Shown here in pieces: positions 11,701-24,959 of a stretch of 64,000 bases of DNA. The stretch's first letter is position 1. Each line of letters opens with the position of its first letter. Position numbers and translations under genes: made by a program. The notes under the pieces were generated by a model. The model ran no database searches, was not told where the DNA came from, and was given only the letters and a program-made list of their open reading frames with translations. The DNA is from Pipra filicauda (lineage: Eukaryota; Chordata; Aves; Passeriformes; Pipridae): assembly GCF_003945595.2 (NCBI RefSeq), contig NW_024104420.1:370201-434200 (forward strand), in the 5' to 3' direction.

Positions 11701-12526
11701 ATTCACTCTGGTTTTTTGACCACTACTAAACTTTAAGTTGACCTTTCCATGTAGCTGTTTCCTATCAGCCCACAGTCTGGTTAAAATCTACTATTTCTTT
11801 ATAATAATTCTGTCTTCCTCTGAAAATCTTACTCAAGGGAAGAGCATCAGTATGTGCTACAACAAACCCAGATGCACTAAATTAATGCCTCTAATACCCA
11901 GGGAAAATGTCAGATGTCTGTGAATAAACAAAATATGTTTTTTGCAGTCCCACCCCAACTTCCTCCTCCTGATTTAAATGAGGACCTTATACCCTACAGA
12001 GAGGCCTTCCTCACTCTCTGCACTAAGCCACAGGTCCTCCTTGCTAGGGAACCTTTCAGTTGTCATTCTGTGATAGATTTATAGGGCATTTTGCATCAAA
12101 GGAATAAAAGCAGGAGCCAGAACACCAATCAGACTTCCAATATGAGCATGTTGAAGAACACTGTCTTTGGAGGAGCTGGTGAAGGATCAGCATTTACAAA
12201 GATATAGCTACATATTATACTTCCAGTTGCATTTTCTTTCTAGCAATCAATAATCAATCTAGTTCAATCAATATAGGCAAAAAAAGGCAAAAAACCCAAA
12301 ACAAAACCAAAAAAACTCCAAAAAAACCAACAACAACAACAGCAATACAAACAAACAAAAAAAGACAGACTGCTTCATTTTTCAATGTAATGTATATTAA
12401 AAGCGAGTTGAGATGAGATCCTAACACTGTGTTCCTCCACATCCAGAGCAATGAAGTAAAGAGCAGAACTCCTGACTGCAAAGTAGATAGGATTTCAGCT
12501 GGTCCCTTAACAATTGTTAAATCTTA
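8737..12526. other. Unique AT-rich non-coding DNA, no gene seen
   Basis: I recognise no exon, RNA gene or interspersed repeat. A weak 22-bp imperfect duplication around CCTCATAC lies at about 11068-11112. A low-complexity A/C tract lies at about 12279-12364. Short open frames have no family motif. Confidence 0.6.
12279..12364. repeat. A-rich low-complexity tract (AAAAC/AAC-like)
   Basis: The stretch is made of runs of A separated by C or CC, including CAACAACAACAAC. The short open frame on the opposite strand here is Phe/Val/Leu-rich because of this composition and is not a gene. Confidence 0.85.
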
Positions 12527-13768
12527 GAGTCATAGAATAGTTCGTGTTGGAAGGAACCCTAAAAATCATTTACTGTCATTTAATATCAAAAGCACCCAGG
12601 TGCCACGGGCAGGGACGTCTTCCACTAGACCACATTACTCAAAGCCTCATCCAATGTGTCCTTGAACACGTTCAAGAATGGGGCATCCACAGCTTCTCTG
12701 GCCAAACTATTTCTGTGTCTCACCATCAACACAGTAAAAAGTTTCTTCCTTATAATCTAAACCTACACTCTTTCCATTTAAAGCCATTCTTCCTTGTCTA
12801 TTCACAACATGCCCATGTAAAAGTTCCTCTCCAGCTTTCCTGTAGGCCCCTTTTACATACTGGAAGATTCTATAAAGTCTCCAAAGAGTCTTCTCTTTCC
12901 CAGGCTGAACTCTCTGTCTGTCTTAAGAGAAGAAGTGCTCCAGGCCTCTGATCATTTTCCTGTCCCTACTCCGGACTTGCTTCAGCAGGTCCATGTCCTT
13001 TGTATGTTGGGACCTCAGAGCTGGATGGTGGGGGTCTCACCAGAAGGGAGTAAAGGGGCAGAATGACTTCCTTTGACTTGCTGGCCATGCTGCTTTTGAT
13101 GCAGCCCAGGACATGGTTGGCTTTCTGGGCTGCAAGTACACATTGCTGGCGCATGTTAAACTTCTCACCCACCGCCACCCACAAGTCCTTTTCCCTAGGC
13201 CTGCTCCAAATCACATACTCCATCCAGCTTGTACTGGTGCTCGGGATTACCCCAAACCATGTAAAGAACCTTACACTTACTTGATCTTGCTGAATTTCAT
13301 GAGGTTCGCACAGTCCCACCTCTCAAGACTGTCAAGGGCTGTCTGGATGGCATCCCCTCCCGCACCACACAGCCTGGTGTTGCTGGCAAACTTGCTGAGA
13401 GTGCACTGAACCTCACTCTCCCTGTCACCAACAAAGATGCTAAACAGTGCTGATCCCAATAATGACCCCTGAGAAATGCCACCCTTCGCTGTTCTGCTTT
13501 TGGACGTTGAACCATTGCTTGCATCTCTCTGAGTGCAACCATCCAGCCAATTCCTTGTCCTTAAAATCTATGTCTCTCCATGTGGGACAGTGTCAAATGC
13601 TTTGCATAAGTCCAGATAAATCAAGTCCATCACTCTTCCCTCATCCACCACTTCTGTAATCCCATCATAGAAGTCCACTAAATTTGTCAGGAAATTCTGT
13701 TGGTTGCCATCAAACACATTTTGAAAATCAGTATATTGACATACTCCCTGCAAGTATGTCAAAAAAGA
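12527..13768 (-). mobile_element. CR1 LINE, 5'-truncated, ~1.24 kb
   Basis: On the plus strand it begins AGTCATAGAATAGTTCGTGT, the reverse complement of a CR1 3' terminus, and extends to about 13768. The minus-strand translation gives ORF2 pieces in different frames. At 13592-13618 is YLDLCKAFD, the conserved reverse-transcriptase block before the palm. At 13376-13390 is FASNT, where CR1 normally has the catalytic F-A-D-D. At 12966-13319 is the C-terminal region. Frameshifts and stops separate the blocks. The copy is 5' truncated within the RT domain, the usual outcome for CR1 insertions, and is dead. Confidence 0.92.
12966..13762 (-). pseudogene. CR1 ORF2 remnant: RT palm and C-terminal region
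   Basis: This is the broken coding part of the CR1 at 12527-13768. From the 5' side on the minus strand it reads a piece with VDEGRVMDLIYLDLCKAFD (RT blocks). After a frame change come the region preceding the active site (FVGDRESEVQCTLSKF) and the altered active site FASNT. Then comes LERWDCANLMKF, then a third piece with VLGCIKSSMASKSKEVILPL. The two catalytic aspartates expected in FADD are Ser and Asn here, so it could not polymerise even without the frameshifts. The original enzyme reverse-transcribed CR1 RNA at the target site. Confidence 0.85.
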
Positions 13769-16700
13769 AAAATCAAATTTTTTTACACCTATCTCTTTAT
13801 TCTTTTATTATCTTTTAGTTTACCATATCCCAGTTATTCTGTTCTGTCTTCTTTCCAAGAAATTTTTTCTCACATTCATTCAGTAGAGGTTGACCTTTAA
13901 AGAAGCAATTCAGCGTGGGCTAACAATGCTACAGAGAAACAACAAAACAGTGAACTAATATCAAAAGCAAATATAAAAGACTTTTTGTACACTGACTATA
14001 TTCATTTCTATCTTAATGATGCCCTAAGAATGTGGAATTATAGTGTTGCCATGGGCACTTCTATTACCAAGCTACATTTTCCTCTTTCATTAACAATCCT
14101 ACCTTCATTTTATCTCAAAAAAAGATCAATTCTTTTTTATGTCCTTATTGTTTTCCTTTCATTTCCAAATTTATAAATGTATTGAGCCGCAATTTTTTCC
14201 TAGCTGAATTCTAACTTTTCTCCAAACTTGGGCTTTTTAAATTACTTTTTCTAAATTAACTGTTTGCTCTCTATCTGTTTCAGTACACAGTTTGAAGGGT
14301 AGGAGAGAGGCTCGGAATGCAGAGGTGCATGGAAGATAGAACCTGCCTTTTTCTTATTGATTGTGTTTCTTTTCTGACCATTATACTACAAAATCAAGAC
14401 TAAGTTGAATTGACAGATGTAAGTGGGTTTGTTTTTAGCTTTTACTGCACTTCTGAAGGGCAGAAAATTAAGATAATGGGCACCTAAATAAGCCACATAG
14501 GAGCAGAATTAAATTCTCTGTAATGTAGTTCTAATATTACTATGTCTCTATAATAAGATTAGCCTTGACTGTGTGCCTTATCTTACATGGCTTAAAAGCC
14601 ATTGGTGTACAATTAATTTGTGCTAGGTAGTGTTTTAAAAATCATTGCCCAAATTCCTCCCTGATGTTACTTAACCGGTTTCAGCAGAGGGACACAAGGG
14701 ATGAATTTGGTACTAGCAATTTACTTTATAAAGTTCTTATTATCTTTGATATGTTCAGGTGTTATGGCATTTTAAATGCTCCTGATACTTAGGAGGAAAA
14801 AGTATTGTAAGTATAGGGCTGCATATATTTTTGCTGTTGCATTCAGAGCAAATGTCAACAGCTGAGATACAGAAAGGGAACTAGAGTTACTTAGGTTCAT
14901 GGTCACTTGCTATGAGATGGAGGAAATTTACTTCATCTAGTGCCTCAGTGTAGGAATTCTTCATGCAGCACTGAAATAAATAGAGATAGTCTTTGCACAG
15001 AGCCAAAAAGTATAAAATATCTTCAAAGAGGCATAAGCCAAATTCATTAAGGACAAATCCATCTGAAGCTTTTCCAAAACAATGACCTGAATGTAACATC
15101 CAGCTTACAAAATCCTTAACCCTCTGTCTGCAACAATATCATGAGGGAATAATACTTCCATGTGTCCTGTTTCTTATATTCCTTCTTACACTGTTCACTG
15201 TTCACTACTAGAGATTTTTATCGCAAGATAGAATATCTCTCTCACTCCTCAGATACCGTAAATGTCTATGTATTACATAGATTATCAATACATTATATGC
15301 TTGCATATAGATTTGAAATCAATAATTATGCTCACTCACGCCATCTAAAGAGAGCCATTAAACCACTCTACTCTTATGTTTGGCCATATCTAACCAATTT
15401 GTGGGCTGAGGTGTATGATGGCAACTCTCCAGATCTTATTTTTCAGCTGCCTTCTAGATACTAGGAGAGCACAGTATTTTCTATTTAGACCAGTTATGTG
15501 TTGCCAGCTAATCAAAATGCAAAGAAATGTGAATCCTTAATATTGCTTACTTGTTGTTGCAGCAGGGAACATCTTGTCAATCCCACCTGCACTGCTCTTT
15601 AAATAGTTCACTGACAGTGAGTTTCATCATATGTAGCACTGTTGGTTTCCACATGATTAAGGCACTTAGATCTGAAAAGATCTATTCAGTGGTGTAAAAG
15701 CCAGTGAAATTATATTCTCTTCTCCCCCTCTTATTGGGCAGCTGTAGCCGGTTGATATCTAACAAAAAGAAAAGAAAGTCATGACCTAATAATAGTGCAT
15801 GAACACTCACAAATAGACAATGGAAGGATAAAAAAAAAGAAATAGCTAATCTAATCTTAGTATAGTTTAACTTGTAAGAAAAGCTTCAAGAGAATCCATC
15901 GAGCAGTTATCAGTGAAAAAGTTTCAGGGAAATTTGCTCAACATTAAGGAGTTGCAATGTTCAGCTTGCCTGCAGCTGTCAGAACAGTGGAAGTCGCATG
16001 GAGGGAGAAAAGAAAGGACCAACCAGGATGCCCACTTACAAAATTAAAGTACTAATGTACTTATAGACCCTCTACCCATTTTAACGCACATAACAGCACA
16101 CCTAGTTGTGGCTCTTGGGTGTTAAACTGAACCTCACTCTGACCCAACACCACCTTTACTTTTTTATTCTTTGCTTCTGGCTGATACACTTCCCCACCAA
16201 ATCCAAGAAAGGTTTTTATTTTAACTATCATGGTAGGTGCAACTATCACCTCCAAGTCACAAGACTCATACACATATTTTGCAAGTACTTAGCTTTTTTT
16301 TTCCTTTTTAAGTCTTTAAAATTTTGTAGGAGCCATGTCAGAAATGGCTGGGTACCAGAACAGTAATGATTATGAAACAACATGTCAGATTTTACCCAAA
16401 ACAGGATTTACAATTAACAACACCACAACCAAGGCCAAATAATTGTTTATTTAATTCCTACCCTTCCCAAAGAGGTTCCATTTATGTTCTGATTGCTTTG
16501 TGCTAGTGTTATGTCAGTAAATACTACATAGTTTTAATCAGAAAGACCTACAATTAATATCCAGGTTCCCACTGAAGTTTGTGTTGCATTTTGTGTTGTT
16601 CCAAATAAAATACTTTACACAACATAATATAAAGAAATCTTCCTGTTGGTGCAGTCTCTAGCAGAGATGGAAAGTGAGCTGCTTGAATGTGTGTGTTCCT

Positions 16701-17765
16701 GCTGTTTGAGATTGAAAGCACAGGTCATTAATGTTTTACTGGTGTCTTTCATACAGTACCCTTTATACAAAGGGTTTTTGAGGGAGCTGGGTATAAAAGC
16801 TGGTTGGCCTCCTGATTTAACAGTGCTAAGCAGGGTTTTCCTGCATAAAAATGTATTAGTACTGCACAGATGATAGGATCTTAAATTTCAGACAGTGTGA
16901 GACAGTTGAAAAAACAAAGTCCCAGGGGTATTATAAAATGACACAATAAAAAAAGGTACCCTCACATCAGGAGTTTGTCGAGCTGAATTTAATCACTGTT
17001 TCGCTCTTTAAAAGAATAGTTTCAGATTTTTCTAGGCAAGAATCTATAAATTTTTGCAGTAATGAATGACAGATATTTTTCTTGACTTTCTTTTTTAGTC
17101 TTACCTGAACAGATTTTACCAATTTAGGTAAAATCATACAGAGAGCATATAGAGACCTACAGGTCTTAAGCAACCATCTATAGAGTTGATTTCAGAACAT
17201 TTGGGTGGCACTAGGGTTTTAAATTATGCTCTTTGTTGTTGGGCAGGAGCAATAGCAGGGCCCTATTCAGAGCCATTTTAAAAGATGTAGTGGTTACTGT
17301 GTCCCCATGACTTCACTGGAAGCAGTGGTGTGGAGGACTAGGATTTTGCCTACTTCTCATTACTTAGAGTCACAACGCTTTACCAAAGTGTGTAAGTTGT
17401 CAAAGGCTCCTTATAGTCCACAAATTGTCTTGTTCCTTCATCTTGCACACAAGTCTCTTCTATTCTCCAACTATAAAGCCATTAATAATCAATCTAAACA
17501 ACATGAATTGCACTACATAAAATTACAATACAGGGCTCTTGTATGACATTAGACAAAGGGCATTTTGAAAGTGAGATTACTTACCCTTACCAAAATAAGA
17601 AAAAATTTGAAACAACTAGGTTCAATAAAAATTTTTCAATTTATTTATATAAATAAGAGATAGGTTTTTTGATGTAGAAAAAATATATCCAATGAGAAAG
17701 CAAACATGGCTAACTGTGTAGTTCATAATTAGTTTTTATAGTTATTATTTATTGAATAATTTTGA
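13769..17765. other. Unique AT-rich non-coding DNA, no gene seen
   Basis: I recognise no repeat, exon or RNA gene. Open frames stay at or below about 100 codons and look like background. Confidence 0.6.
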
Positions 17766-17915
17766 GCCACAGAATCACAAAATCACAGAATTTGTCAGGT
17801 TAGAAGGGACCACAGTGGGTCATCTGGTCCAACCTCCCTGCTCTAGCAGGGTTGCCCTAAAGCACATGCCACAGGATTTCATCCCGATGGTTCTTGAATA
17901 TTTCAAGTGAGGGAG
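17766..17915 (-). mobile_element. CR1 LINE 3'-end fragment
   Basis: The text AGAATCACAAAATCACAGAA is a minus-strand copy of the octamer-like tail at CR1 3' ends. It is followed by GTTAGAAGGGACC, TCATCTGGTCCAACCTCCC and GATTTCATCCCGATGGTTC. These match the reverse complement of the CR1 3' untranslated region and the last ORF2 codons. The right boundary is fuzzy because similarity fades after about 17915. Only about 150 bp remain. Confidence 0.88.
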
Positions 17916-20900
17916 TCATTCAAGTGCTTCAGATAAGCAAGCTTTCTGATGAATAAAGGAGCAAAATAGTAGTGGGAAAACAAAAAAAAAAAGCTTTACT
18001 CCACCTTTGTTGTTCTGGTATAAAGTAGAGAGACATATTTCTCCTTGGCAGTATTTTCTAGGCTGTTCTACAACTGCAAGGACTACAATCAAGTTTTATT
18101 AGTAGAAGCTATTCATTAGCTGACTTTTGATTAAATTCCTCTATTTTTTACAGGCAACCAAACAATTTCAAAAAATATCTGCCTCACAGTTTCTTTTCAT
18201 TTGAAAAAGATTTTGAATATATTCCTTTGAAAACCTGGTACTCAGCTACAAATGAAGTTAGGTACTTAACTGACAGAGCAGAATCCACGAGCTCAGGTTG
18301 GATGCTGCTTGCCATACACTGCACCCAAAGGGATCTGAGTGGAGCCAAGTGGCAGTTGCAAAGCTATAGTGCTTGTACAGACCAGTTTAAAGGTTTTTGC
18401 CTGAATTCAGAACTTCCTATGTTAGACCATAACAAATACATAAGAGAGCTGTGTGAATCAAAATTAATTCTTTTCTGTGACTCAGTACCTCCTTCATTGT
18501 AACTGGAAAGCACAGTTTGCACAGGGAATTCGCAATCTGTTTTCTGTCCAAAAAATAAGCAGCAGTAACCTTTTTCAGGAAAATACAGTTGTGGTTCCTG
18601 CAAGCTTTGTCCTTCACCTCAGCATTGCAGTACTCAGTTACAGAGAATATTGAGTAGTCTAGGCATTAAATGAAAATTTCCTTTCTCAATATGTCAATCA
18701 TTTTTACCTTTCTTAAAGTGTAAACAATAATATGAAGACAGATTTGTGTGAAAGAAAGTGTTTTCCACCCATTTTCTTGAGGCTAGGACTTCCATTTAGC
18801 ACAAACTTATTAAGCATTTGATGATTGAACAAGACAAGAGATACAAAAGACATCTGGTCCCCTCAACATCTGACTGGCAGCAGGCTGACATACCTTCCAA
18901 AACCTTCTCTGAAGACTGTTTCAGAATTTTAGGCTATTGTTTTATGTAAAATACAGGCAGTGTCCAACATCACCATTGAACAAGTGCTGCAGTTGTTGAG
19001 ATACTGTAAAAGTGGATCCCTATTTACTCCTCTGGCTGTATCTTGTTGGGTTTTTTTTAAAGTCACTGAATCCATATTCTGCTTACTAGTTTTGAGATTT
19101 ACATAACCTCAAAATAATTTTTGAGGAACAGAACCCTGAAAAATGCTAGCTATCTTTAATTCTGTTGCCTGCAATAGGAAAAATTGACACTTAGTATGAA
19201 AAGATTAGTCTCAAAATTAGTTGCAGTTATTTACATATACATTACCAGGTCCAGCTGATATGTTATGATAAACAGATAAGAGCACTGTGTGCACTTTACT
19301 TGAATAATCTTCAGAATCTTTGAATATTTCCTAAATAATGATAATAAAAATAAAGCTATTTTTGTATCCCTACCATATTGAAAAATTAGGCAATTCCATC
19401 TAGGGTGTTCTGAAGAGGAGACCTTATAGAGTGAATCTGGCTTTCTGGGTTTTTTTGGTTTTGCCTTTTTGCTTTTCTCATTTGGCTTGTAGAGCATTAC
19501 CATTTCAGGCATGCACAGCAGATGGGCAGTAGGAAATAAATGGATAAATAAAATCTCAAATGTCTGGAGCCTTTAAATTGATTACTATGTTAGTTAAATA
19601 CCAAGTGACTAATTTGCATGTGCACATTTCAACCAAGCAGAATTTATTTTATTTAAAGGCCTGACATATAATCGAGTTTTGTTTGTCATACCCTTTCACG
19701 CCCAGCTTTTTACATACAACCTAGCTTTAAATAACACATGCAGCTGGTGAAAACAAGTCTGTGGTAATAACATAGTTACCTTGTATTCCTTCCCAATTCA
19801 GAAATAGCTCATGCTGCCTGCATGATTAACAGATATGCTGGGATATTAGATGTCACAAGGAAAAATATCTGCTCTGACAACATTCATAGTAGAATTAGTT
19901 CTAGATAATTTCCTACTGTGCAGTGTAGCTCAAGCAAGGCAGATCTGCCTTGTGAATATGTGTGTGGGAGGATGTGCTAAAGCCCTGGCACCCTGAAAAT
20001 CAGGTCCTTTCCCTGCCAATCTTGTTTTATTTCTGAAAAACTTCTGAGTTTAGAACTGTCTTTATCATGTGGATATAAACCTCCACTTACTGTGGAAGGA
20101 GAAAAGCAGGTTTTTCTGCATCCACCAGCACACCTCACTAGCTGCAGTGGTGCAGCGAGCACCTTGTTTTACACCTGACTTCCTGCTCAGAGAGGCCTGG
20201 ATACAATGACTCAGTCCAGTGCTGCTGTGTTTTAGTAGTACAGTAAGCACTATCCCTCCATTTAACTCAGCTTAATCCTTGAACCAGAGCAAACACTACT
20301 TAATCTACTACAGTACAGGAAAAGTCACAACTGATGTGTTTGCAATGTTGTGGTGGTACAATGCTGGGTGCTGGGTCCTTGCAGCACCCATGTTCACAGC
20401 AGTCAAGGACCTGCCAGAAAAACCTGTGCATCCCTGTTTCTCTATCCTCCAGGATACCTCTGGCCCAGTGACATGCTTTCCACTAGCACTGAGATTTACA
20501 GTGGGCTTTAACTTCTCATAAGCCCTGAATTGCTCAGGTGGTTGCACTAGATGTTCCCTCATAGTGAAATATTCTATTCTCAGGCTTCCAGGGCTGGCAT
20601 TAATATCACTATTTAATTTTTCCAGAGATAAGGTGGCAAGTTGTGGTGATATCCTACAAGCAATCAGAAAAGAAACTCCACAGTGAGAGACACTATACAA
20701 AATTTGGCCCTAGATCTCAAAAAACTTTCTCATTAGTCTTGGTTTTCATGTGTGCTCCTGCACCTGGAATGAGCACTGTAAGGGGATTCTTAAAGGGACT
20801 AAATTAAACAGTATTTTTACACTTGATTTACTGACTTTTTTTTCACACAGCAATAGTATACATAACAGTCAACCCAAATATATTCTCTATAGAGGGGCTG

Positions 20901-23437
20901 ATCTCTTCCACTGTTTACCTCATTTTTCCCCCTTTTCAGTCATAATAAAAAAATCGCTTACTTTCTTTCCGGTTTTCAATTAGCTGCTGTTATTTTTCTT
21001 TACTTTTCTTTCCAAACTCATTGTTTTTAGTGGCACTAACAACAGCCACTTTTCACCTTCTCTTATCTTGTGTTTGCATTAAAGAAAAAATTCACTACTG
21101 TTTGATACTCTATGGGCCATATATTTTTGCCACCGTGCAACTATATCTGACTCATTTAAAATAAAAAGCAGAGCCAAAACTGTTATCCTGAAAGGCTACA
21201 AATATAAATTTGCATTTCCAGTTATTTACAATTTTTTCGAAATGACAAAGATGCGGCCATGAATTCTTAAGTTTGGTTGCACATTAATCTCAGTATGTAT
21301 AAACCTTCCCATTAAACTATCCAGGAGAAAAAAAAAAGTGAAAGAACTGAAGTTCTAAAATGTAAAGTTTATTTTAGCTGCACTAAATGCACCATGATTC
21401 AACAGTCTTGACAAAGTACTGGGAGAGAGGAGAAGCACCTCAGAGTCAGAAGGTTTCAAAGTTTTATAGCAAGGTAACATCATTTTGATTTTGAAGACCT
21501 TCTGTCCAATACAAATTTATACTACAGATGATCTTGGCTCTTTTCCACAAGCCTACTGTTATCTCTTCCTGCCTTATTTTTTTCCAGAGAATTTTTTCTA
21601 TTCTGCTTATATTTATTATTTATTCTGCTTTTATTTAATGAATTTTCTTGGTTTCTCTCTGTTTGTCACTGATTGCTTTCTCATCATCATTACTTATAAA
21701 ATACTTTCCCTCTAGTCTATGTATAGATGCATATTTTTAGTTGGGATCCTCTCTCCCCTAGTCTTTGGCCAATCTCCATAAAATTAACAGAAGTCTGAAA
21801 GCTCTGCAGATGGCAAAAGCTGCTGTGTGGTGCTTCATTTCATTACAGGTTTCTGACCTTTTATAACAGGCAGGGAAGGTGCCAGAGCCAATTTCCATTG
21901 CCCATTCCTGACATATTTAAACAGAACCACAGGAAAGATACAAAGACCATCCATTTCTGAGCTATGGTTATGCTCTACTGCCTATAGCTTTGGAAAATGG
22001 TTTGCTTAATTTCAGTTAATGTAACACTTAAGCCTCAGACAAGTGCACTGGAAAATTCAAAGGTGAAAGAGAGAGGGGAGGGGACACACAATAGGGCCTT
22101 CACTACTGGGACTCATATCACATTCCACCATATCAACTAAATAATGAGATTACATACACATGTTACTTTTACCCTCATTACAATCTCAAGCACAAAATAC
22201 ATCCCTTCTTCACTGTTTTAAAGAAGTGACACACTTTTCTCTTTAAAACAGACTAGCTGCAGTAATACAGATGTCAATGGTCTTTATAAGGGAAGTAGAT
22301 GTTTTGGGTTGCATCTAAGTTCGCTATATAGCCAGGTCTGTGATTCAAGGACTTAAAATGAGTTCAAAAATTTATTAATTTTTTTTTTTAAATTTTTGTC
22401 ATGAGACGAGTTCCTTCATTCCATCACACAAACAGCAATGACATGTGAAGGCATATTCCAGCTCTGGCTTGCAACTATGTGAACAAATTCAGACAGGGAA
22501 GAGAAGTGAGCAGGAATAAGAAAGCTGTATGATAAATTAATAATGTTGTTCATCCTGTAATTGAACAGTTTATCAAGTAAGTAGTACCTCTACTTATACA
22601 CCTTCATATATATGCCTTTCTTTCATGCCTCTCTGTATTGACTTTGTGCCAATTAATGTTTGTCAGCATAGGTTTCAGCTAAGTCATGAAGCAGGTGTCA
22701 ATCAAACTTGTTTGTTTATATAATTTTAATTTCTTTTTCTACCATTTTTAACTGACCATCTACTTTCCATAAAAGGGTTTTTCAAGCAATTCTGTAACTT
22801 ATGTCTCACCTCTGAGCAGCACACTCTTACCCGTTAGAGCAAAATTATTTAGTGGGACTTGAAATAGATTAATTCAGCTTTGGAAAAAAAAACTCCTCTA
22901 GGCTGCTGTCTCAAAAAAAAAAAAAATCCTACCCATCTCCTGAAGCCTAATTTAATTTTTCTTTGTATCAGATGAAGAGTTTAGAATTTTCTTAGAAACT
23001 AGATGCAGGGGGATAGAGATTCCTCACTCATTTTAGGCATTCTCAGATTAACCCATGGAATTTGAGGGAAGGGGTTGTGGGATAACTTGAAAATACTTTC
23101 CATTTGACCAGATATGACAACAGAACTGAATTGCTGATTTGATTCAACTTACCGTACTCAGAGTCATATATTAAATATTCAGATAATTCCTCCAGATAGC
23201 TCCATTGCAAGAGCAGAAAAATGTGTTGGGAGGACAGTGTATGCCTAATCTGACTGGGCAGTTCTCTGCGATGCTAAAACACATCAAACCTTTCCTACAC
23301 AGTATTATCCTGCAGCTTTATGCTTAGAAATTTTGGATTACAATTATTAACAATAAACATTCATATATCTGCCACATAAAATCCCCTGATACACATTTTC
23401 CTTACAGTGGATAATTATTCTTTCCACTCTTGGAATC
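17916..23437. other. Unique AT-rich non-coding DNA, no gene seen
   Basis: No repeat family, exon or RNA gene is recognised. A 130-codon minus-strand frame at 20308-20700 has no known motif and lies in sequence only slightly richer in GC than its surroundings. I treat it as chance. Confidence 0.6.
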
Positions 23438-23529
23438 TAACTGGAAAACCACTTTGGTAGAACCTTTAGTGGAATGAGAGATTATTTTTGATACTTCAGT
23501 AAAGGTCTTCTACCAAAGGTTTCCAGTTA
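23438..23529. repeat. 92-nt imperfect inverted repeat, long hairpin
   Basis: The left arm TAACTGGAAAACC plus ACTTTGGTAGAACCTTTA (23438-23468) pairs with the right arm TAAAGGTCTTCTACCAAAGG plus TTTCCAGTTA (23500-23529). Pairing covers almost the whole arm with a few bulged bases. The loop is about 31 nt. Size and shape are compatible with a pre-miRNA-like hairpin or with a small palindromic transposon remnant. I recognise neither a known miRNA seed nor transposon ends. Confidence 0.85.
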
Positions 23530-24158
23530 CTCTGTGATCCATATCAGGCATCAATGGAAGTTAAAATCAAAGCAGCACTTTATTGTGCTTCCAACTATCA
23601 GACTTTATTTGAATAAATTAGAGGAGCAAAAATATAGCAATATATTTAATTAATTTTACCGTTATCCCTTGAATGGATTATTTAACATTAAAAGTAAGAT
23701 ACGATGCACAATGCTTGTCTAGGAAGAACGAAGCATAGCCTGAGGCATTCTCTAGTCTCTGAAACCTTATTGATACCTAGACTTTTTTTTTTTCCTAAGT
23801 GCCAAAAATGACTTCATATGGCAAGCCAGATAGCATTCCAGGGTTCATTACAGCCTCAAATTTCTTCCATTGCTGGTGATCTGCAGAGATTTCACTAGTC
23901 TCCCTTCATTCTATACTATCACGGAGTTATGGGTTTGGTGTTCATACCAAAGAGACACTTTTCACTTTAGAATAAAGCTCCTAATGACAGTGTTTTTCTT
24001 AATGAGCCACTGCACATCAGTCTCTTTTCCAACAACAGAATCAGAAATTCCTTTCTGACCATCTGCCACATAAAGGGATGAGACCCTTGAGAAAGATAAT
24101 GGAAAATAAAGTCATGGGCAATTCCATGTATAAGTCACAGAACACCCAAGTACATTTA

Positions 24159-24486
24159 CCTTTCCTTTCCTTGCCTTGCTTTGCCTTGCCTTGCCTTTGC
24201 CTTGCCTTTCTTTGCCTTGCCTTGCTTTGCCTTGCCTTGCCTTACCTTGCCTTTGCCTTGCCTTGCTTTTCCTTGCCTTGTTTTTGCTTGCCTTGCCTTG
24301 CCTTGCCTTTCCTTTCCCTTTCCTTTCCTTTCCCTTGCCTTGCCTTGACTTCCTCTCCTCTCCTTCCCTGAAATTTCTTGAAATTTCCTTTCCTGACATT
24401 TCCTTTCCTTTCCTGAAATTTTCTTTCTTTGCCTTTTTTCTTTCCTTACCTTGCCTTGCCTTTCACTTGCCTTGTCTTGCCTTTCT
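24159..24486. repeat. CCTTG/CCTTT-rich pentamer-hexamer tract
   Basis: About 330 bp consist almost entirely of CCTTG, CCTTTG, CTTTG and CCTTT units. An interlude of CCTTTCCTGAAATTT-type units lies at about 24365-24425, and the tract then returns to CCTTG. Adenine is nearly absent from the plus strand over most of the tract. Open frames on both strands (Leu/Pro/Cys-rich on plus, Gly/Lys/Arg-rich on minus) are artefacts of the repeat. Confidence 0.93.
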
Positions 24487-24924
24487 GATGTGCATATTGA
24501 GGACTATCTGCTTCTAGAAATAATATCACCTGCGGATTCCAGATGGAAAATGTTCTTCAACATATCCTCCAGCCTATACGATCTATTAAGAAAGACTAGA
24601 TTTTAGAGTAGGTCAGCCTAGTAAAATGTACTCTTAAATAACCTTATGGCTATTTCTTCAGCGCATAATTGAGAATACCAATGGTTTGTTATTATGTTTC
24701 TCTGTTGTCAGGTGAAAAATGTGAACAGTATGGGGAGGGAGTGAAGAACACAGGAAAAGCTCAGAAAAATATAAAAGGTATCAATGTGGATAATGGCTAT
24801 TCATTTCTGAGGGGCATGATAAAGGCAGATAGATCTGTACTGTTTCAAAGCACTTAAATATCCTCCTTTTCATAAGTTCCAGAAAATTTTTTATCTGCCT
24901 TCAGAATGTACCGCTGGAAACAAT

Positions 24925-24959
24925 CCCTTTAAAGATCTCAACAGTCTGCCTTTAAAGGG
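24925..24959. repeat. 10-bp inverted repeat, CCCTTTAAAG
   Basis: CCCTTTAAAG (24925-24934) and CTTTAAAGGG (24950-24959) are exact reverse complements around a 15-nt loop. It is of modest length and could occur by chance in a window this size. Confidence 0.8.

Noticed and set aside
12544..12951. 135-codon plus-strand frame
   Set aside because: It is antisense to the CR1 at 12527-13768.
20308..20700. 130-codon minus-strand frame
   Set aside because: No motif, hydrophobic pattern or family resemblance. A frame of this length is expected occasionally in 64 kb.
24078..24517. Open frames of 95-113 codons on both strands (Leu/Pro/Cys-rich and Gly/Lys/Arg-rich)
   Set aside because: They are produced by the CCTTG/CCTTT repeat, which lacks stop codons in several frames. 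They have no protein-like composition.
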